Positions 1 through 7,102 of a DNA stretch of 36,173 nt are shown here, in pieces. The position numbers and the translations under genes were made by a program. Under the pieces are notes generated by a model. The model ran no database searches. It had not been told where the DNA came from and worked only from the letters and a program-made list of their open reading frames with translations. The stretch comes from a virus. Within the stretch, counting starts at the first letter, position 1. Each line of letters opens with the position of its first letter. The stretch lies in IMG/VR virus record IMGVR_UViG_3300020281_000065, positions 1-36,173 of that record. The stretch is one strand, 5' to 3'.

Positions 1-25
1 TACCGTAGAGTCCTATAATTTTCAT
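1..25 (-). CDS. Start of a gene running off the window, possibly a nucleoside monophosphate kinase
   Basis: An ATG on the minus strand at 25 overlaps the TGA of the Dam-type gene as ATGA, the junction used throughout this genome. Only eight residues are visible (MKIIGLYG). A start of this kind, a beta strand leading into a glycine-rich stretch, is common in P-loop kinases, including phage deoxynucleoside monophosphate kinases such as T4 gp1. Eight residues cannot prove it. That a gene starts here is likely; the function is a guess. Confidence 0.4.
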
Positions 26-852
26 ACTGTATAGTTAGTCAATACTAATTCTTTACGATCCATTTGTTCTAACATATATTTACCCACTGATCTCATGGTA
101 TATGTGTGATCAAATTCAGATGCATTCCAATTTACAAAACGATCACGAATTAACTGTGATGAATTATAAGATATTATATGATCTGCACATGCATCATCAC
201 AATCTGAAGCAAACTGATCATGATCAAACTTTTTATGCATAGCACCTTTTCTACCATACAGGTTTGATGATATCTCATATGGTGGATCAGAATATATGAA
301 GACTGTAGGATCATCAGTTAAGAGATCTGTATATGTACTATTAGTTATCTTCCAATGCTGAATTAATTTTCCATACTCTGCTAGTTTTTCAATTCCTCTA
401 TAAGAAAAATTAGATTCTGATGCCTGTGGAGAAAAAGAACTCGACTCAGTAAGACCAGAAAAACTACACTTATTGGTAACATAAAATGCTGCTGCTCTTT
501 CTCTATTAGTTAATCCTTTATTGTTTATATCTTCTTTTGCTTGTTCAAATAATTCTCTAGCAGTATCTCTATCTGGATGCAAGTTTTTTATTTTCCAAAC
601 TGAGTTCTGCAATGCCTCACCATCATGCTGCAACTCCATCCAAAAGTTTGCTAATGGTTCGTATAAGTCATTAACCCATACTTTAGTATCAGGAAATCTT
701 TTAGTCCATTCTAAAGCAAACGAACCACCTCCTAGAAATGGTTCGCGAAATTCTTTGTAATCAGATTTATTATAAGGATAATAACCAAATAATTTCTTAA
801 CTGCTCTAGACTTTCCACCAGGATAACGAAGGGGAGTTTTCAATTGCTTCAT
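22..852 (-). CDS. dam: D12-class adenine-N6 DNA methyltransferase (Dam-like)
   Basis: This 276-residue protein has the layout of the alpha-class (D12/Dam) adenine methyltransferases, which move a methyl group from S-adenosylmethionine to N6 of adenine in a short DNA site. The N-terminal LRYPGGKSRAVKKL (residues 8-21) is the family's motif X. REPFLGGGS (36-44) is the SAM-binding motif I. DPPY (189-192) is the catalytic motif IV. The length is normal for phage Dam proteins. Its ATG overlaps the TGA of the upstream nuclease-like gene by 4 bases, so the two are probably translationally coupled. It may protect phage DNA from host or phage cleavage. The target site cannot be read from sequence. Confidence 0.9.
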   Translation of the reverse strand: MKQLKTPLRYPGGKSRAVKKLFGYYPYNKSDYKEFREPFLGGGSFALEWTKRFPDTKVWVNDLYEPLANFWMELQHDGEALQNSVWKIKNLHPDRDTARELFEQAKEDINNKGLTNRERAAAFYVTNKCSFSGLTESSSFSPQASESNFSYRGIEKLAEYGKLIQHWKITNSTYTDLLTDDPTVFIYSDPPYEISSNLYGRKGAMHKKFDHDQFASDCDDACADHIISYNSSQLIRDRFVNWNASEFDHTYTMRSVGKYMLEQMDRKELVLTNYTV

Positions 853-1457
853 GCTGCAAGTTCAAATAAAGTAGGTCTATGAAGAAAAAATTCTGGATAA
901 TGTTGATAGACTTGTTTACTATACTCTGCTGATACTAAACATGATCTAATATCAGTTCCTTCTTGTCTTCTTCGTTGTATAGAAGCTCTATCAAGACATG
1001 GATTTTTCATCTTTGCAAATGCACCATCAGGATTAGTTGTTAATCCTATGGTTGGAACTTTAAAGATGAGAGTCCTCCAACATGTCATTAAAACATGATA
1101 GAAAACATCAGTGTTTTCTTTTGTACGAGGAGGAGAGTTATTACCAGAAGTTTGGAATCTAAAGTCAAAGATTGCTCTATGCTTTATTATACCACGCTTT
1201 TTCATTCCGTAGTCAAGACTATGTTTATATACAACTTTTTTTACTTGTGCTCTCTCTAATCCTTCTTCCTCAATTACAAGATCAATTCCTTGATCTATAT
1301 GAGGTATGGAATAGTTAATTTTGTTTCTTAGTAGATACATCTCTACTGCTTTTTCACATGCCCCACCATTAAAAGAGTGATCACAATTTTTAGCATTAAA
1401 ATCTTTTATTATTTCTCCTTCTAATAGAGGAGGCATTACTGGAACTATACGAGACAT
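849..1457 (-). CDS. Putative PD-(D/E)XK-fold nuclease, possible restriction partner of the adjacent methylase
   Basis: This 202-residue protein is not a known T4 core gene. Near the N-terminus it has GACEKAVEMYLL (residues 32-43), then a predicted strand with GIDLVIE (57-63) and AQVKKV (70-75). A helix Glu followed by Asp and then Q-x-K matches the PD-(D/E)XK arrangement, with E35, D59, Q71 and K73 as candidate residues. Q in place of E in the last motif is common among DUF4365-like and intron-associated nucleases. The start at 1457 is chosen over an ATG at 1484 because GGAG lies 9 bases ahead. The overlap with the Dam-type gene suggests a restriction-modification pair. Alternatives are a homing or host-DNA-degrading nuclease, or a nuclease-fold protein without activity. 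Confidence 0.5.
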   Translation of the reverse strand: MSRIVPVMPPLLEGEIIKDFNAKNCDHSFNGGACEKAVEMYLLRNKINYSIPHIDQGIDLVIEEEGLERAQVKKVVYKHSLDYGMKKRGIIKHRAIFDFRFQTSGNNSPPRTKENTDVFYHVLMTCWRTLIFKVPTIGLTTNPDGAFAKMKNPCLDRASIQRRRQEGTDIRSCLVSAEYSKQVYQHYPEFFLHRPTLFELAA

Positions 1458-1461
1458 AATA

Positions 1462-1671
1462 TTATTCTCCAGACATTTTAGCAACTAACTTGTCTGCTAA
1501 AGCATCAATCTCTTCATCAGTTGGAAAGACAGGATAGTCCTCAGGATCCTGTTCTATACCCATATCAGAAAGATATTCGTATCTTCTTTGTGCTTCAGAA
1601 AAACGATTCTGAAGTCTGTTTTCTGCCATTGTAAGGCACTCCATACGGAGTTCGTAAGGATTACGAGCCAT
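1462..1671 (-). CDS. Conserved small phage protein of unknown function
   Basis: A 69-residue acidic protein starting MARNPYELR, with a predicted long helix (about residues 3-37) and then DYPVFPTDEEIDALADKLV (45-63), which looks like a second short helix. It resembles, by recollection only, a short family found in many cyanomyoviruses that starts with a similar NPYELR segment. I cannot name a function. It ends 4 bases ahead of the nuclease-like gene, whose ribosome-binding site GGAG lies inside its last codons, so the two are probably co-transcribed. Confidence 0.75.
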   Translation of the reverse strand: MARNPYELRMECLTMAENRLQNRFSEAQRRYEYLSDMGIEQDPEDYPVFPTDEEIDALADKLVAKMSGE

Positions 1672-1712
1672 AGTTTTTAATTGTAATTTGAGTCTGTATT
1701 TGTGTCTGTGTA

Positions 1713-1730
1713 TGTAAGATATTTCTTACA
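1713..1730 (-). other. Short hairpin in a 5' leader
   Basis: A perfect 7-base inverted repeat (TGTAAGA, loop of 4, TCTTACA) lies in the 87-base gap ahead of the 69-residue gene. No T-run follows it on the minus strand, so it is not a standard terminator. It could be an mRNA leader structure. Confidence 0.35.
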
Positions 1731-1743
1731 CTTCAAATACTGT

Positions 1744-1749
1744 ATTATA
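1744..1749 (-). promoter_or_regulatory. Possible -10 element (TATAAT)
   Basis: TATAAT sits within an interrupted palindrome (CTGTAT...ATACAG, 1740-1756) just downstream of the 105-residue gene. No convincing -35 is seen: the hexamer 17 bases upstream reads AGGAAA. It would drive the 69-residue, nuclease-like and Dam-type genes. Confidence 0.4.
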
Positions 1750-1758
1750 TATACAGGT

Positions 1759-2076
1759 TTAGTAAGTTTCCTGACTAATTGTTTCCCAAATGACATAATC
1801 ATCAGGATCAAGATCTTTTAAGAATTGTACTCCATCATTCTCATAATCCTCTGGTTTAGGAACAGGTGCATAAAATCCTCTTGGTTCCATCAAACGCTTC
1901 TGTATCATGATAGCAATAGTCTTATCAAACCATGCATCTAATGAGGTTGATAATTTTCTATGTGAAGTACCAACATAGAGTTGTCCTGCTACTACAGAAC
2001 ATGTAGCAACACCCCAGAACAGATAATAAAATCCACTCTTAACTTGGTTGCGTAATTTGTTTGATTTAATAGTCAT
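1759..2076 (-). CDS. Small single-pass membrane protein, unknown function
   Basis: A 105-residue protein with a basic N-terminus (about residues 1-14), one hydrophobic segment FYYLFWGVATCSVVAGQLYV (16-35), and then a charged tail ending in an acidic stretch (LKDLDPDDYVIWE). The basic residues ahead of the segment suggest the N-terminus stays in the cytoplasm. It starts 5 bases after the gp44 stop, where T4 relatives usually carry gp62. It does not look like gp62, which has no membrane segment. It resembles small membrane proteins I recall beside gp44 in cyanophages. Function unknown. Confidence 0.7.
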   Translation of the reverse strand: MTIKSNKLRNQVKSGFYYLFWGVATCSVVAGQLYVGTSHRKLSTSLDAWFDKTIAIMIQKRLMEPRGFYAPVPKPEDYENDGVQFLKDLDPDDYVIWETISQETY

Positions 2077-2081
2077 AATTT

Positions 2082-3026
2082 TTACTTGAACTTACATTCT
2101 ACCATAATTTCGGTAAGACATGCAAGCATGTTAATTTCCTGATCTGCTACGAATGCCATCTGATATTGATACTTAGCAATAATAAGCACAGCAGCAGCAA
2201 TACTAGGACCGTCAAGGGATGTGTATAAAGCATCGTAGATACGACGGAAGAGAAGATTAGGATCATTATCCAAATTGGAAACCGTCCACTTCCGAACCGA
2301 TGGGAAATCCTTCTCTTTGAGTTTCTTAATGAGATCATTTACTTTTACATCTGAAAATTCTGCAAGGATTGCTGAGTCTATTATACCACCAACAGAGTAT
2401 CTTTGGCATTCATTTAAGACTCTTCTCCAGTCTGGAAAGTGCTTGTTAATTAATTCAACAATAACCTTCTTATCAGATTTAATTTTTTCTACATTTAATA
2501 TTTCGTTGAGTCTTTGGAAAAATGATGCTGCAATTTTCTGCTTCTCTTTACCTTTGATACCAAACTCTACAACAGCACATCTAGAATGTAATGGTTCTAT
2601 AATTTTATTCTTGTAGTTACAAGTAAAAATAAATCTACAGTTGTTATAAAAAGACTCAATGTTTGCTCTTAATAATAACTGTACATCATGTGTTGTATTG
2701 TCTGCCTCATCAATAATGATTACCTTATGAGTGCTAGTTTGTGATAGAGAAACAGTTGATGCAAAATTCTTTGCCTGATTTCTTACAGTATCAAGAAACC
2801 TACCTTCATCAGATCCATTAATAATAATGTAGTCGCATGATAATTGTTCACAAAGTGCTCTTGCAATAGTTGTCTTACCACATCCTGCAGGACCAGCAAG
2901 TAATAAATTAGGTATCTCACCTTTATCTACAAACTTCTGAAAAGTATTCTTTATACTATCAGGAAGTATACACTCATCTATAGTCTTGGGTCTATACTTT
3001 TCGACCCAAAGAAATTCAGTTTTCAT
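2082..3026 (-). CDS. 44: Sliding clamp loader, large subunit (gp44)
   Basis: AAA+ ATPase of 314 residues, matching T4 gp44 (319). In T4, gp44 with gp62 opens the gp45 clamp and loads it at primer ends using ATP. It has Walker A GPAGCGKT (residues 45-52), Walker B IIIDEAD (103-109) and the SRC motif (148-150), whose arginine acts across the subunit interface in this family. The N-terminal WVEKYRPKTIDECILP is typical of clamp loaders. Its ATG overlaps the stop of the upstream oxygenase gene as TAATG. No recognisable gp62 follows. Confidence 0.97.
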   Translation of the reverse strand: MKTEFLWVEKYRPKTIDECILPDSIKNTFQKFVDKGEIPNLLLAGPAGCGKTTIARALCEQLSCDYIIINGSDEGRFLDTVRNQAKNFASTVSLSQTSTHKVIIIDEADNTTHDVQLLLRANIESFYNNCRFIFTCNYKNKIIEPLHSRCAVVEFGIKGKEKQKIAASFFQRLNEILNVEKIKSDKKVIVELINKHFPDWRRVLNECQRYSVGGIIDSAILAEFSDVKVNDLIKKLKEKDFPSVRKWTVSNLDNDPNLLFRRIYDALYTSLDGPSIAAAVLIIAKYQYQMAFVADQEINMLACLTEIMVECKFK

Positions 3027-3559
3027 TACAAAAGATTCAATGAAATAATAATACGATCTTGGTTACTATCATGTGGTGGTGCCATATGCAACAGACCACT
3101 TGGGAAGATTACCAAGTCACCTTCTTCAACTGCAATAGAATTAGTATCACGACTACCAGATTCTGCTGCAAACGGTGAAAAGAACAAAGTACTTTTATGT
3201 ACCTTTGGGTTTATTCTAGCATAAAATACACAAGAATAACCAACAGTGCCATGATCATGAGGAACATGATAATCTCTGCTCTTATATCTTTGACACCAAA
3301 GACCACTTACATGAGTAAATTTGTACTGAGAAATTTTTAAAAATTCATCTAGATACGGTTGTGTAATCTTTAAAAAATCTTCGGCATATGGAGGTGCTGA
3401 TTTATTAAAGTAGTCTGTGTAATCAATATGCGTGTGTTGAAAATTTGTACTGCTGTTAAAGGGAACCATAGACAATATACGGTTCCCTTCTTTTTTCCAT
3501 TCAGTTATATTAACCTTATGGATATAAACACTAAAAAGTGGTAATGACTCAATCCGCAT
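3026..3559 (-). CDS. 2OG-Fe(II) oxygenase family protein (first of four)
   Basis: A 177-residue protein with the double-stranded beta-helix signature of 2-oxoglutarate/Fe(II) dioxygenases. HVPHDHG (residues 98-104) supplies the first iron ligands. GDLVIFPSGLLHMAPP (147-162) carries the distal histidine H158. R169 in DRIIISLNLL is the likely 2-oxoglutarate contact. The W-x-x-x-Y pattern before the first motif resembles a 2OG oxygenase family common in marine phages. It lies between gp45 and gp44 and overlaps gp45's end by 11 bases. The substrate is unknown: protein, nucleotide or base hydroxylation are all possible. Confidence 0.85.
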   Translation of the reverse strand: MRIESLPLFSVYIHKVNITEWKKEGNRILSMVPFNSSTNFQHTHIDYTDYFNKSAPPYAEDFLKITQPYLDEFLKISQYKFTHVSGLWCQRYKSRDYHVPHDHGTVGYSCVFYARINPKVHKSTLFFSPFAAESGSRDTNSIAVEEGDLVIFPSGLLHMAPPHDSNQDRIIISLNLL

Positions 3560-4226
3560 ATGTTGAATCTGGTTCCAATGCTATAAAGTAATCTAAATTA
3601 TACTTGCTGTTGGTAAACTTAGCAAGATTCTTTCTAGAAATTTGAACTTCATATGAACCAGGAATCAACTTGATATTTTCAATCTTGAAATTAAATTCAA
3701 ATATACTGTCGGTCTCCCCAACAACAAGAGAAAACTCATTAGAGTTATCATTCTTCTTGTCACGAACTGTCAAAGTAATATTCTTCCCATTACCAACAGC
3801 AGCAAGATCTGGCAACTGATATATTGAAGATGCCTTAAGCAACTTCTGAAGTTGAATACTATCCAACTGGAATGATACATCAGGGTTAGTTAATTCAATA
3901 CCTTTCTCTGGTGGAGATATGATCACCTCAGGATCAGCAAAAGCAAATTTTACTTTGGTTGTTTCACCTTCACGAAGAATCATATAAGACTCATTCCTAA
4001 GATCGATGTCTGGGTCATTCATAAGATTGACACCATTTAAGAACTGTGGGAGATCATATATCCCAAATTCTTTTTCAAAGTTTTCATCAACTTCTGCCTC
4101 TGCAAGGATGTTCTTCATCACAGATATTGTACGAAGTTTAGATCCTTTTTTAACCAAAATAGATTGATTAATAGAAGAAAAGTTTTCTAAGAGGTCGATA
4201 GTTTTTTCAGATAGTTTCATATCCAT
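3549..4226 (-). CDS. 45: DNA polymerase sliding clamp (gp45)
   Basis: A 225-residue protein matching T4 gp45 (228) in length and pattern. The N-terminus MKLSEKTIDLLENFSSIN and the segment FGIYDLPQFLNGVNL (about residues 55-69) are characteristic. gp45 forms a trimeric ring that holds the polymerase on DNA; in T4 it also activates late transcription together with gp55 and gp33. AAGGA lies 10 bases ahead of ATG 4226, which favours this start over the ATG two codons later. It starts 4 bases after the DUF3310 gene and overlaps the next oxygenase gene. Confidence 0.96.
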   Translation of the reverse strand: MDMKLSEKTIDLLENFSSINQSILVKKGSKLRTISVMKNILAEAEVDENFEKEFGIYDLPQFLNGVNLMNDPDIDLRNESYMILREGETTKVKFAFADPEVIISPPEKGIELTNPDVSFQLDSIQLQKLLKASSIYQLPDLAAVGNGKNITLTVRDKKNDNSNEFSLVVGETDSIFEFNFKIENIKLIPGSYEVQISRKNLAKFTNSKYNLDYFIALEPDSTYAD

Positions 4227-4229
4227 TGG

Positions 4230-4715
4230 TTAAGAGTCCTTGTCTAATTCTTCAAAGTGGTATAATAATACAGCATAGTGTATTATCTTCTGTATGTCAA
4301 GTTTTGCTGTTCCTTTTTTATCATATCGAGATGCATACTTAAGTATGTTACTACGACAGAATGCTGATGCATCCCCAACAGAATCAATAAGATCTAGAGT
4401 TTGTATTTTATTAGAGTAATGTTTGGAATATGTTTTTCCAATATACTCTTTCATACTATCTAATATCTCATCTTCGTTGTACTTGTACTCAGGAGATTCT
4501 TCAGCGATTGTGTATGTTGATTTCCCTTCAGTAAAATGATGCATATACTGGTCATCTATATCTGCAGGTTCTTCTGGTGGCCATGGCGAACCAGGAGTCC
4601 ATTCAAACCCACCAGTTCTTTCGATCCATTCTAGATCATCATCATTCATAAGTGGGTAATCCTCCTCAAAGGTTCCGTCTAGTATAGATGCTGCTAGACT
4701 CCATGCATTTACCAT
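4230..4715 (-). CDS. DUF3310-domain protein
   Basis: A 161-residue protein with two parts. The N-terminal part (about 1-75) is acidic and tryptophan- and proline-rich and is not recognised. The C-terminal part matches DUF3310: HY (99-100), TLDLID (106-111), NILKYASRYDKKG (123-135) and DIQKIIHYA (140-148). The best-known member is T7 gp1.7, a nucleotide kinase, so a role in nucleotide metabolism is possible but not shown here. The start at 4715 is chosen over the in-frame ATG at 4742 because AGGAG lies 7 bases ahead. That ribosome-binding region copies the one ahead of the neighbouring oxygenase gene. Confidence 0.75.
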   Translation of the reverse strand: MVNAWSLAASILDGTFEEDYPLMNDDDLEWIERTGGFEWTPGSPWPPEEPADIDDQYMHHFTEGKSTYTIAEESPEYKYNEDEILDSMKEYIGKTYSKHYSNKIQTLDLIDSVGDASAFCRSNILKYASRYDKKGTAKLDIQKIIHYAVLLYHFEELDKDS

Positions 4716-4742
4716 TATATCACTCCTAAGTGTTTGAGTCAA
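4713..4742 (-). repeat. Duplicated gene-junction sequence, copy 1
   Basis: The minus strand reads TTGACTCAAA, six variable bases, then GGAGTGATATAATG, ending at the DUF3310 start codon. The same arrangement recurs at 5309-5339. In this copy the upstream oxygenase gene stops at the TGA inside TTGACTC. Confidence 0.85.
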
Positions 4743-5311
4743 CCATATACTTCTTTAATGTTAAAATTAAAAGAGAGAGTTTTTCTTATTTCATTATTTT
4801 TATGTGGACGAACTCCATGTAAAACATGACTAGGAAAAAAAATTATATCTCCTTTTCTAACTGATGGTTCATGAGTATCTGAATAAGATATTAAATCTTC
4901 ATACTCTTCTGAAAAGTTACAAGAATTTCTATCTATAAAAAATAATTTTCCAAAATCAATCCCATCATTTGCAAAAAATACACATGAAATATCATGTCCT
5001 GAGTGATCATGAATCTCTTGAAAATAACCTTTCTTATACAAATTTAACCAAGGGTCATACAATGTATAATCAAAATCTTTTTCTAATTTATTACCAAAGA
5101 TTTTTATACTTGGTTCTAACAGATATTCAAAATTGTTATTTTCAAGTGGTATTCTATCAACTGTACAATGTTCTCCCCATTCAAAGTAATCGTTATTTAC
5201 TTCTTTAGTGTTACATACATTTTCAATTGTAGATATTAACTCATCTGCATTAGGGGCAGGAAAAATTAAATAAAATTCAGATAAAAATAATCCTCCTCCT
5301 TCTACCAACAT
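4739..5311 (-). CDS. 2OG-Fe(II) oxygenase family protein (second)
   Basis: A 190-residue 2-oxoglutarate/Fe(II) dioxygenase-like protein. EIHDHSGHDISCVFF (residues 100-114) gives the proximal ligands H101 and H103. GDIIFFPSHVLHGVRPH (154-170) gives H165. R176 in EIRKTLSFNF is the likely co-substrate contact. It is related in plan to the genes at 3026-3559 and 5316-5957. The ATG at 5311 is preferred over one at 5338 because GGGAG lies 7 bases ahead and the longer form overlaps the previous gene. The substrate is unknown. Confidence 0.82.
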   Translation of the reverse strand: MLVEGGGLFLSEFYLIFPAPNADELISTIENVCNTKEVNNDYFEWGEHCTVDRIPLENNNFEYLLEPSIKIFGNKLEKDFDYTLYDPWLNLYKKGYFQEIHDHSGHDISCVFFANDGIDFGKLFFIDRNSCNFSEEYEDLISYSDTHEPSVRKGDIIFFPSHVLHGVRPHKNNEIRKTLSFNFNIKEVYG

Positions 5312-5339
5312 TATATCACTCCCTAATATTTGAGTCAAC
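5309..5339 (-). repeat. Duplicated gene-junction sequence, copy 2
   Basis: This is the counterpart of 4713-4742: TTGACTCAAAT, a short variable stretch, then GGGAGTGATATAATG ending at the start codon of the second oxygenase. Here the upstream gene reads through TTGACTC and stops at the TGA of AGTGATA, so its last residues (VDSNIRE) are encoded by the repeat. Confidence 0.85.
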
Positions 5340-5957
5340 TTGTATGTTGAATATATTATAACTCATAGTTATCCTAGTAACATCACTTGTAAATGGATAC
5401 ACAGTATGTTTTAACTGTGCAGGGAATACAAATATGTCACCTGTCCTAGGAACTACTTTATAACTTCCAGTATACATGTATCCAGAAGGACCGTCAAGAA
5501 ATTCTAACTGACCAGGACAAGGCATATTAGTTTTGTCCTTAACAGCATCAGATTCTTCTTCTATCTCTTTGGGAACATCAATCATTATAATAGAAGAAAG
5601 TTCACCACTGTGAACATGAACAGGATTGAATTCATTTTTCTTTTGAAAATTCATCCAAGGACCATTACCACAATTAAAAGTAAGTCTTGACATTGGTGGA
5701 TCTGGTTGTCCTAACATATCTTGATTTCTTCTTTGTAAACATCCTGCCATATACCTAAAAATGTGAGGATAAATTTCCTTCACAAATCTATCAGGATCAA
5801 GTTCACATTGTAATTGATCATCTATATTACCTGCTAAATCCCATCCAACATTTTCATTTTTAATTTTTGTTTGGACAGATGCATCAACAAGAAAATTTAA
5901 AAAGTCCTCTGATATCACTTCATGTAATATCAAAGGACCAAAAGGTTTAATTAGCAT
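5316..5957 (-). CDS. 2OG-Fe(II) oxygenase family protein (third)
   Basis: A 213-residue protein with a 2-oxoglutarate/Fe(II) dioxygenase core. NPVHVHSGELSSIIMID (residues 111-127) holds H114 and H116. GDIFVFPAQLKHTVYPF (173-189) holds H184. R195 in VTRITMSYNI is the likely 2-oxoglutarate contact. It is longer than its two neighbours, with an inserted acidic loop (about 130-150). It overlaps the end of the CobS-like gene by 11 bases, so it is in the same operon. Its C-terminal tail is written by the duplicated junction sequence. The substrate is unknown. Confidence 0.85.
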   Translation of the reverse strand: MLIKPFGPLILHEVISEDFLNFLVDASVQTKIKNENVGWDLAGNIDDQLQCELDPDRFVKEIYPHIFRYMAGCLQRRNQDMLGQPDPPMSRLTFNCGNGPWMNFQKKNEFNPVHVHSGELSSIIMIDVPKEIEEESDAVKDKTNMPCPGQLEFLDGPSGYMYTGSYKVVPRTGDIFVFPAQLKHTVYPFTSDVTRITMSYNIFNIQVDSNIRE

Positions 5958-7032
5958 CTTCAGATTTAAGATCTACATCTGCATCTACCTTATCATATAA
6001 GTCAAGGAAAGCAGATTTTGTTTCATCATCGAAACGATTTAAGCAAACTTGGATTGCTTTGAGTTTGTCACCCCAGATAGCATAGGCACGAACAATATGA
6101 ACTAACCTACGAGTTGAGATGATCTCATCAACACCACCGTCAAAGAATGTCTTACGAATGATGTCTGCCCAATCTACTAGATGCTTGCAGAATGGAATAT
6201 CTTCACACTCTTTCTCAAGAATCTTTTGCTCGATAGAAACACTAGGATATGATTGCTCAAATGTTACTGGGAATCTCTCAAGGAATGCTTCGTTAAGAAC
6301 ATTAGTACCGATGAATCTACCATCGTCAGAACCTTTACCTTTTGTGTTAGCAGTAGCAATAACATTGAATCCCTTAGCAGGAAGAACATGCCTACCAATC
6401 TTTTTAAGGAATACTCCTTTACCTTCTAGGATAGATTGTAAACATAGTATCTTGTTAGATGCTAGATCGATCTCATCTAAAAGGAGGACAGCTCCTCTCT
6501 CCAATGCTTCGACAACTGGACCGTTATGCCATACTGTGCTACCATTGACAAGACGGAAACCACCAATAAGATCATCTTCGTCTGTTTCGATTGTGATGTT
6601 AACACGAATAAACTCTCTCTTTGTTTGAGCACATGCTTGTTCTACAGAGAAGGTCTTACCATTACCTGATAGACCTGTGATGAATGCAGGATAGAATACC
6701 TTGGACTTAATGATCTTTCTGATATCATTGAAGTTGCCAAATTTAACAAAGTGATCATCTGTATCTGGAATAAGATTTAGACTCTGTACTGGTTGAGCAG
6801 AAGGTGCTGAATAATTTTTCTCTAGTGCTTCTGCCACAGTTAATGTCCACTTACCACGAGTAACTTTACGGAACTCTTTAAGTTTGTTGACACGCTTTGT
6901 AACGCTTTGCACTTGTACATCAAAGTGTGCTGCTGCTTCATTTATTTGCTTACTAGTAACTTCCTTAACAGTATCGTTTTTTGTTAAGAATGAAATCAAG
7001 TCTTCGTTTGAAAATTTTGCTTGGAAAGCCAT
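5947..7032 (-). CDS. cobS: MoxR/CobS-type AAA+ ATPase
   Basis: A 361-residue AAA+ protein. Residues 1-70 form a lysine-rich, helix-turn-helix-like region. Walker A is GLSGNGKT (120-127) and Walker B is LLLDEID (183-189), followed by the sensor-like segment NVIATANTKGKG. In cyanophages this gene is usually called cobS, after the cobaltochelatase subunit that inserts cobalt into the B12 ring. The next gene upstream encodes a VWA protein with an N-terminal HExxH motif, the typical partner of MoxR-class ATPases, so a chaperone- or protease-like remodelling role is equally possible. A candidate promoter lies in the leader. No clear Shine-Dalgarno is seen; the leader instead has ACGAGACAA, shared with the VWA gene. 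Confidence 0.88.
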   Translation of the reverse strand: MAFQAKFSNEDLISFLTKNDTVKEVTSKQINEAAAHFDVQVQSVTKRVNKLKEFRKVTRGKWTLTVAEALEKNYSAPSAQPVQSLNLIPDTDDHFVKFGNFNDIRKIIKSKVFYPAFITGLSGNGKTFSVEQACAQTKREFIRVNITIETDEDDLIGGFRLVNGSTVWHNGPVVEALERGAVLLLDEIDLASNKILCLQSILEGKGVFLKKIGRHVLPAKGFNVIATANTKGKGSDDGRFIGTNVLNEAFLERFPVTFEQSYPSVSIEQKILEKECEDIPFCKHLVDWADIIRKTFFDGGVDEIISTRRLVHIVRAYAIWGDKLKAIQVCLNRFDDETKSAFLDLYDKVDADVDLKSEDAN

Positions 7033-7036
7033 AATG

Positions 7037-7061
7037 TTGTCTCGTATATGTATATATTATA
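7037..7061 (-). promoter_or_regulatory. Putative promoter and leader of the CobS-like gene
   Basis: The -10 hexamer TATAAT (7056-7061) lies 24 bases ahead of the start codon, within AGTATAATATATACA, which recurs identically near 30103-30117. Then comes ACGAGACAA (7037-7045), shared with the VWA gene leader. The hexamer 16 bases upstream (TTTATT) is a weak -35 and overlaps the terminator loop. Confidence 0.5.
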
Positions 7062-7065
7062 CTGT

Positions 7066-7088
7066 AAAACAAGGGGGAATAAACCCCC
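7066..7088 (-). terminator. Hairpin terminator after the VWA gene
   Basis: The minus strand has GGGGG, a 6-base loop TTTATT, then CCCCC and TTGTTTT. It lies just downstream of the VWA gene stop. Preceding it is TGTCCACTTG, also found before the terminator at 9357-9381. Confidence 0.8.
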
Positions 7089-7102
7089 AAGTGGACAGTT
7101 TG

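Noticed and set aside
521-760. Open frames on the plus strand here and throughout the window
   Set aside because: All plus-strand frames lie opposite recognisable minus-strand genes, lack good ribosome-binding sites and give products with no familiar pattern.
4230-4742. Longer start for the DUF3310 protein (MTQTLRSD...)
   Set aside because: The nine extra codons are translated from the duplicated junction; a good Shine-Dalgarno precedes the ATG at 4715 instead. The same argument applies to 5338 versus 5311.
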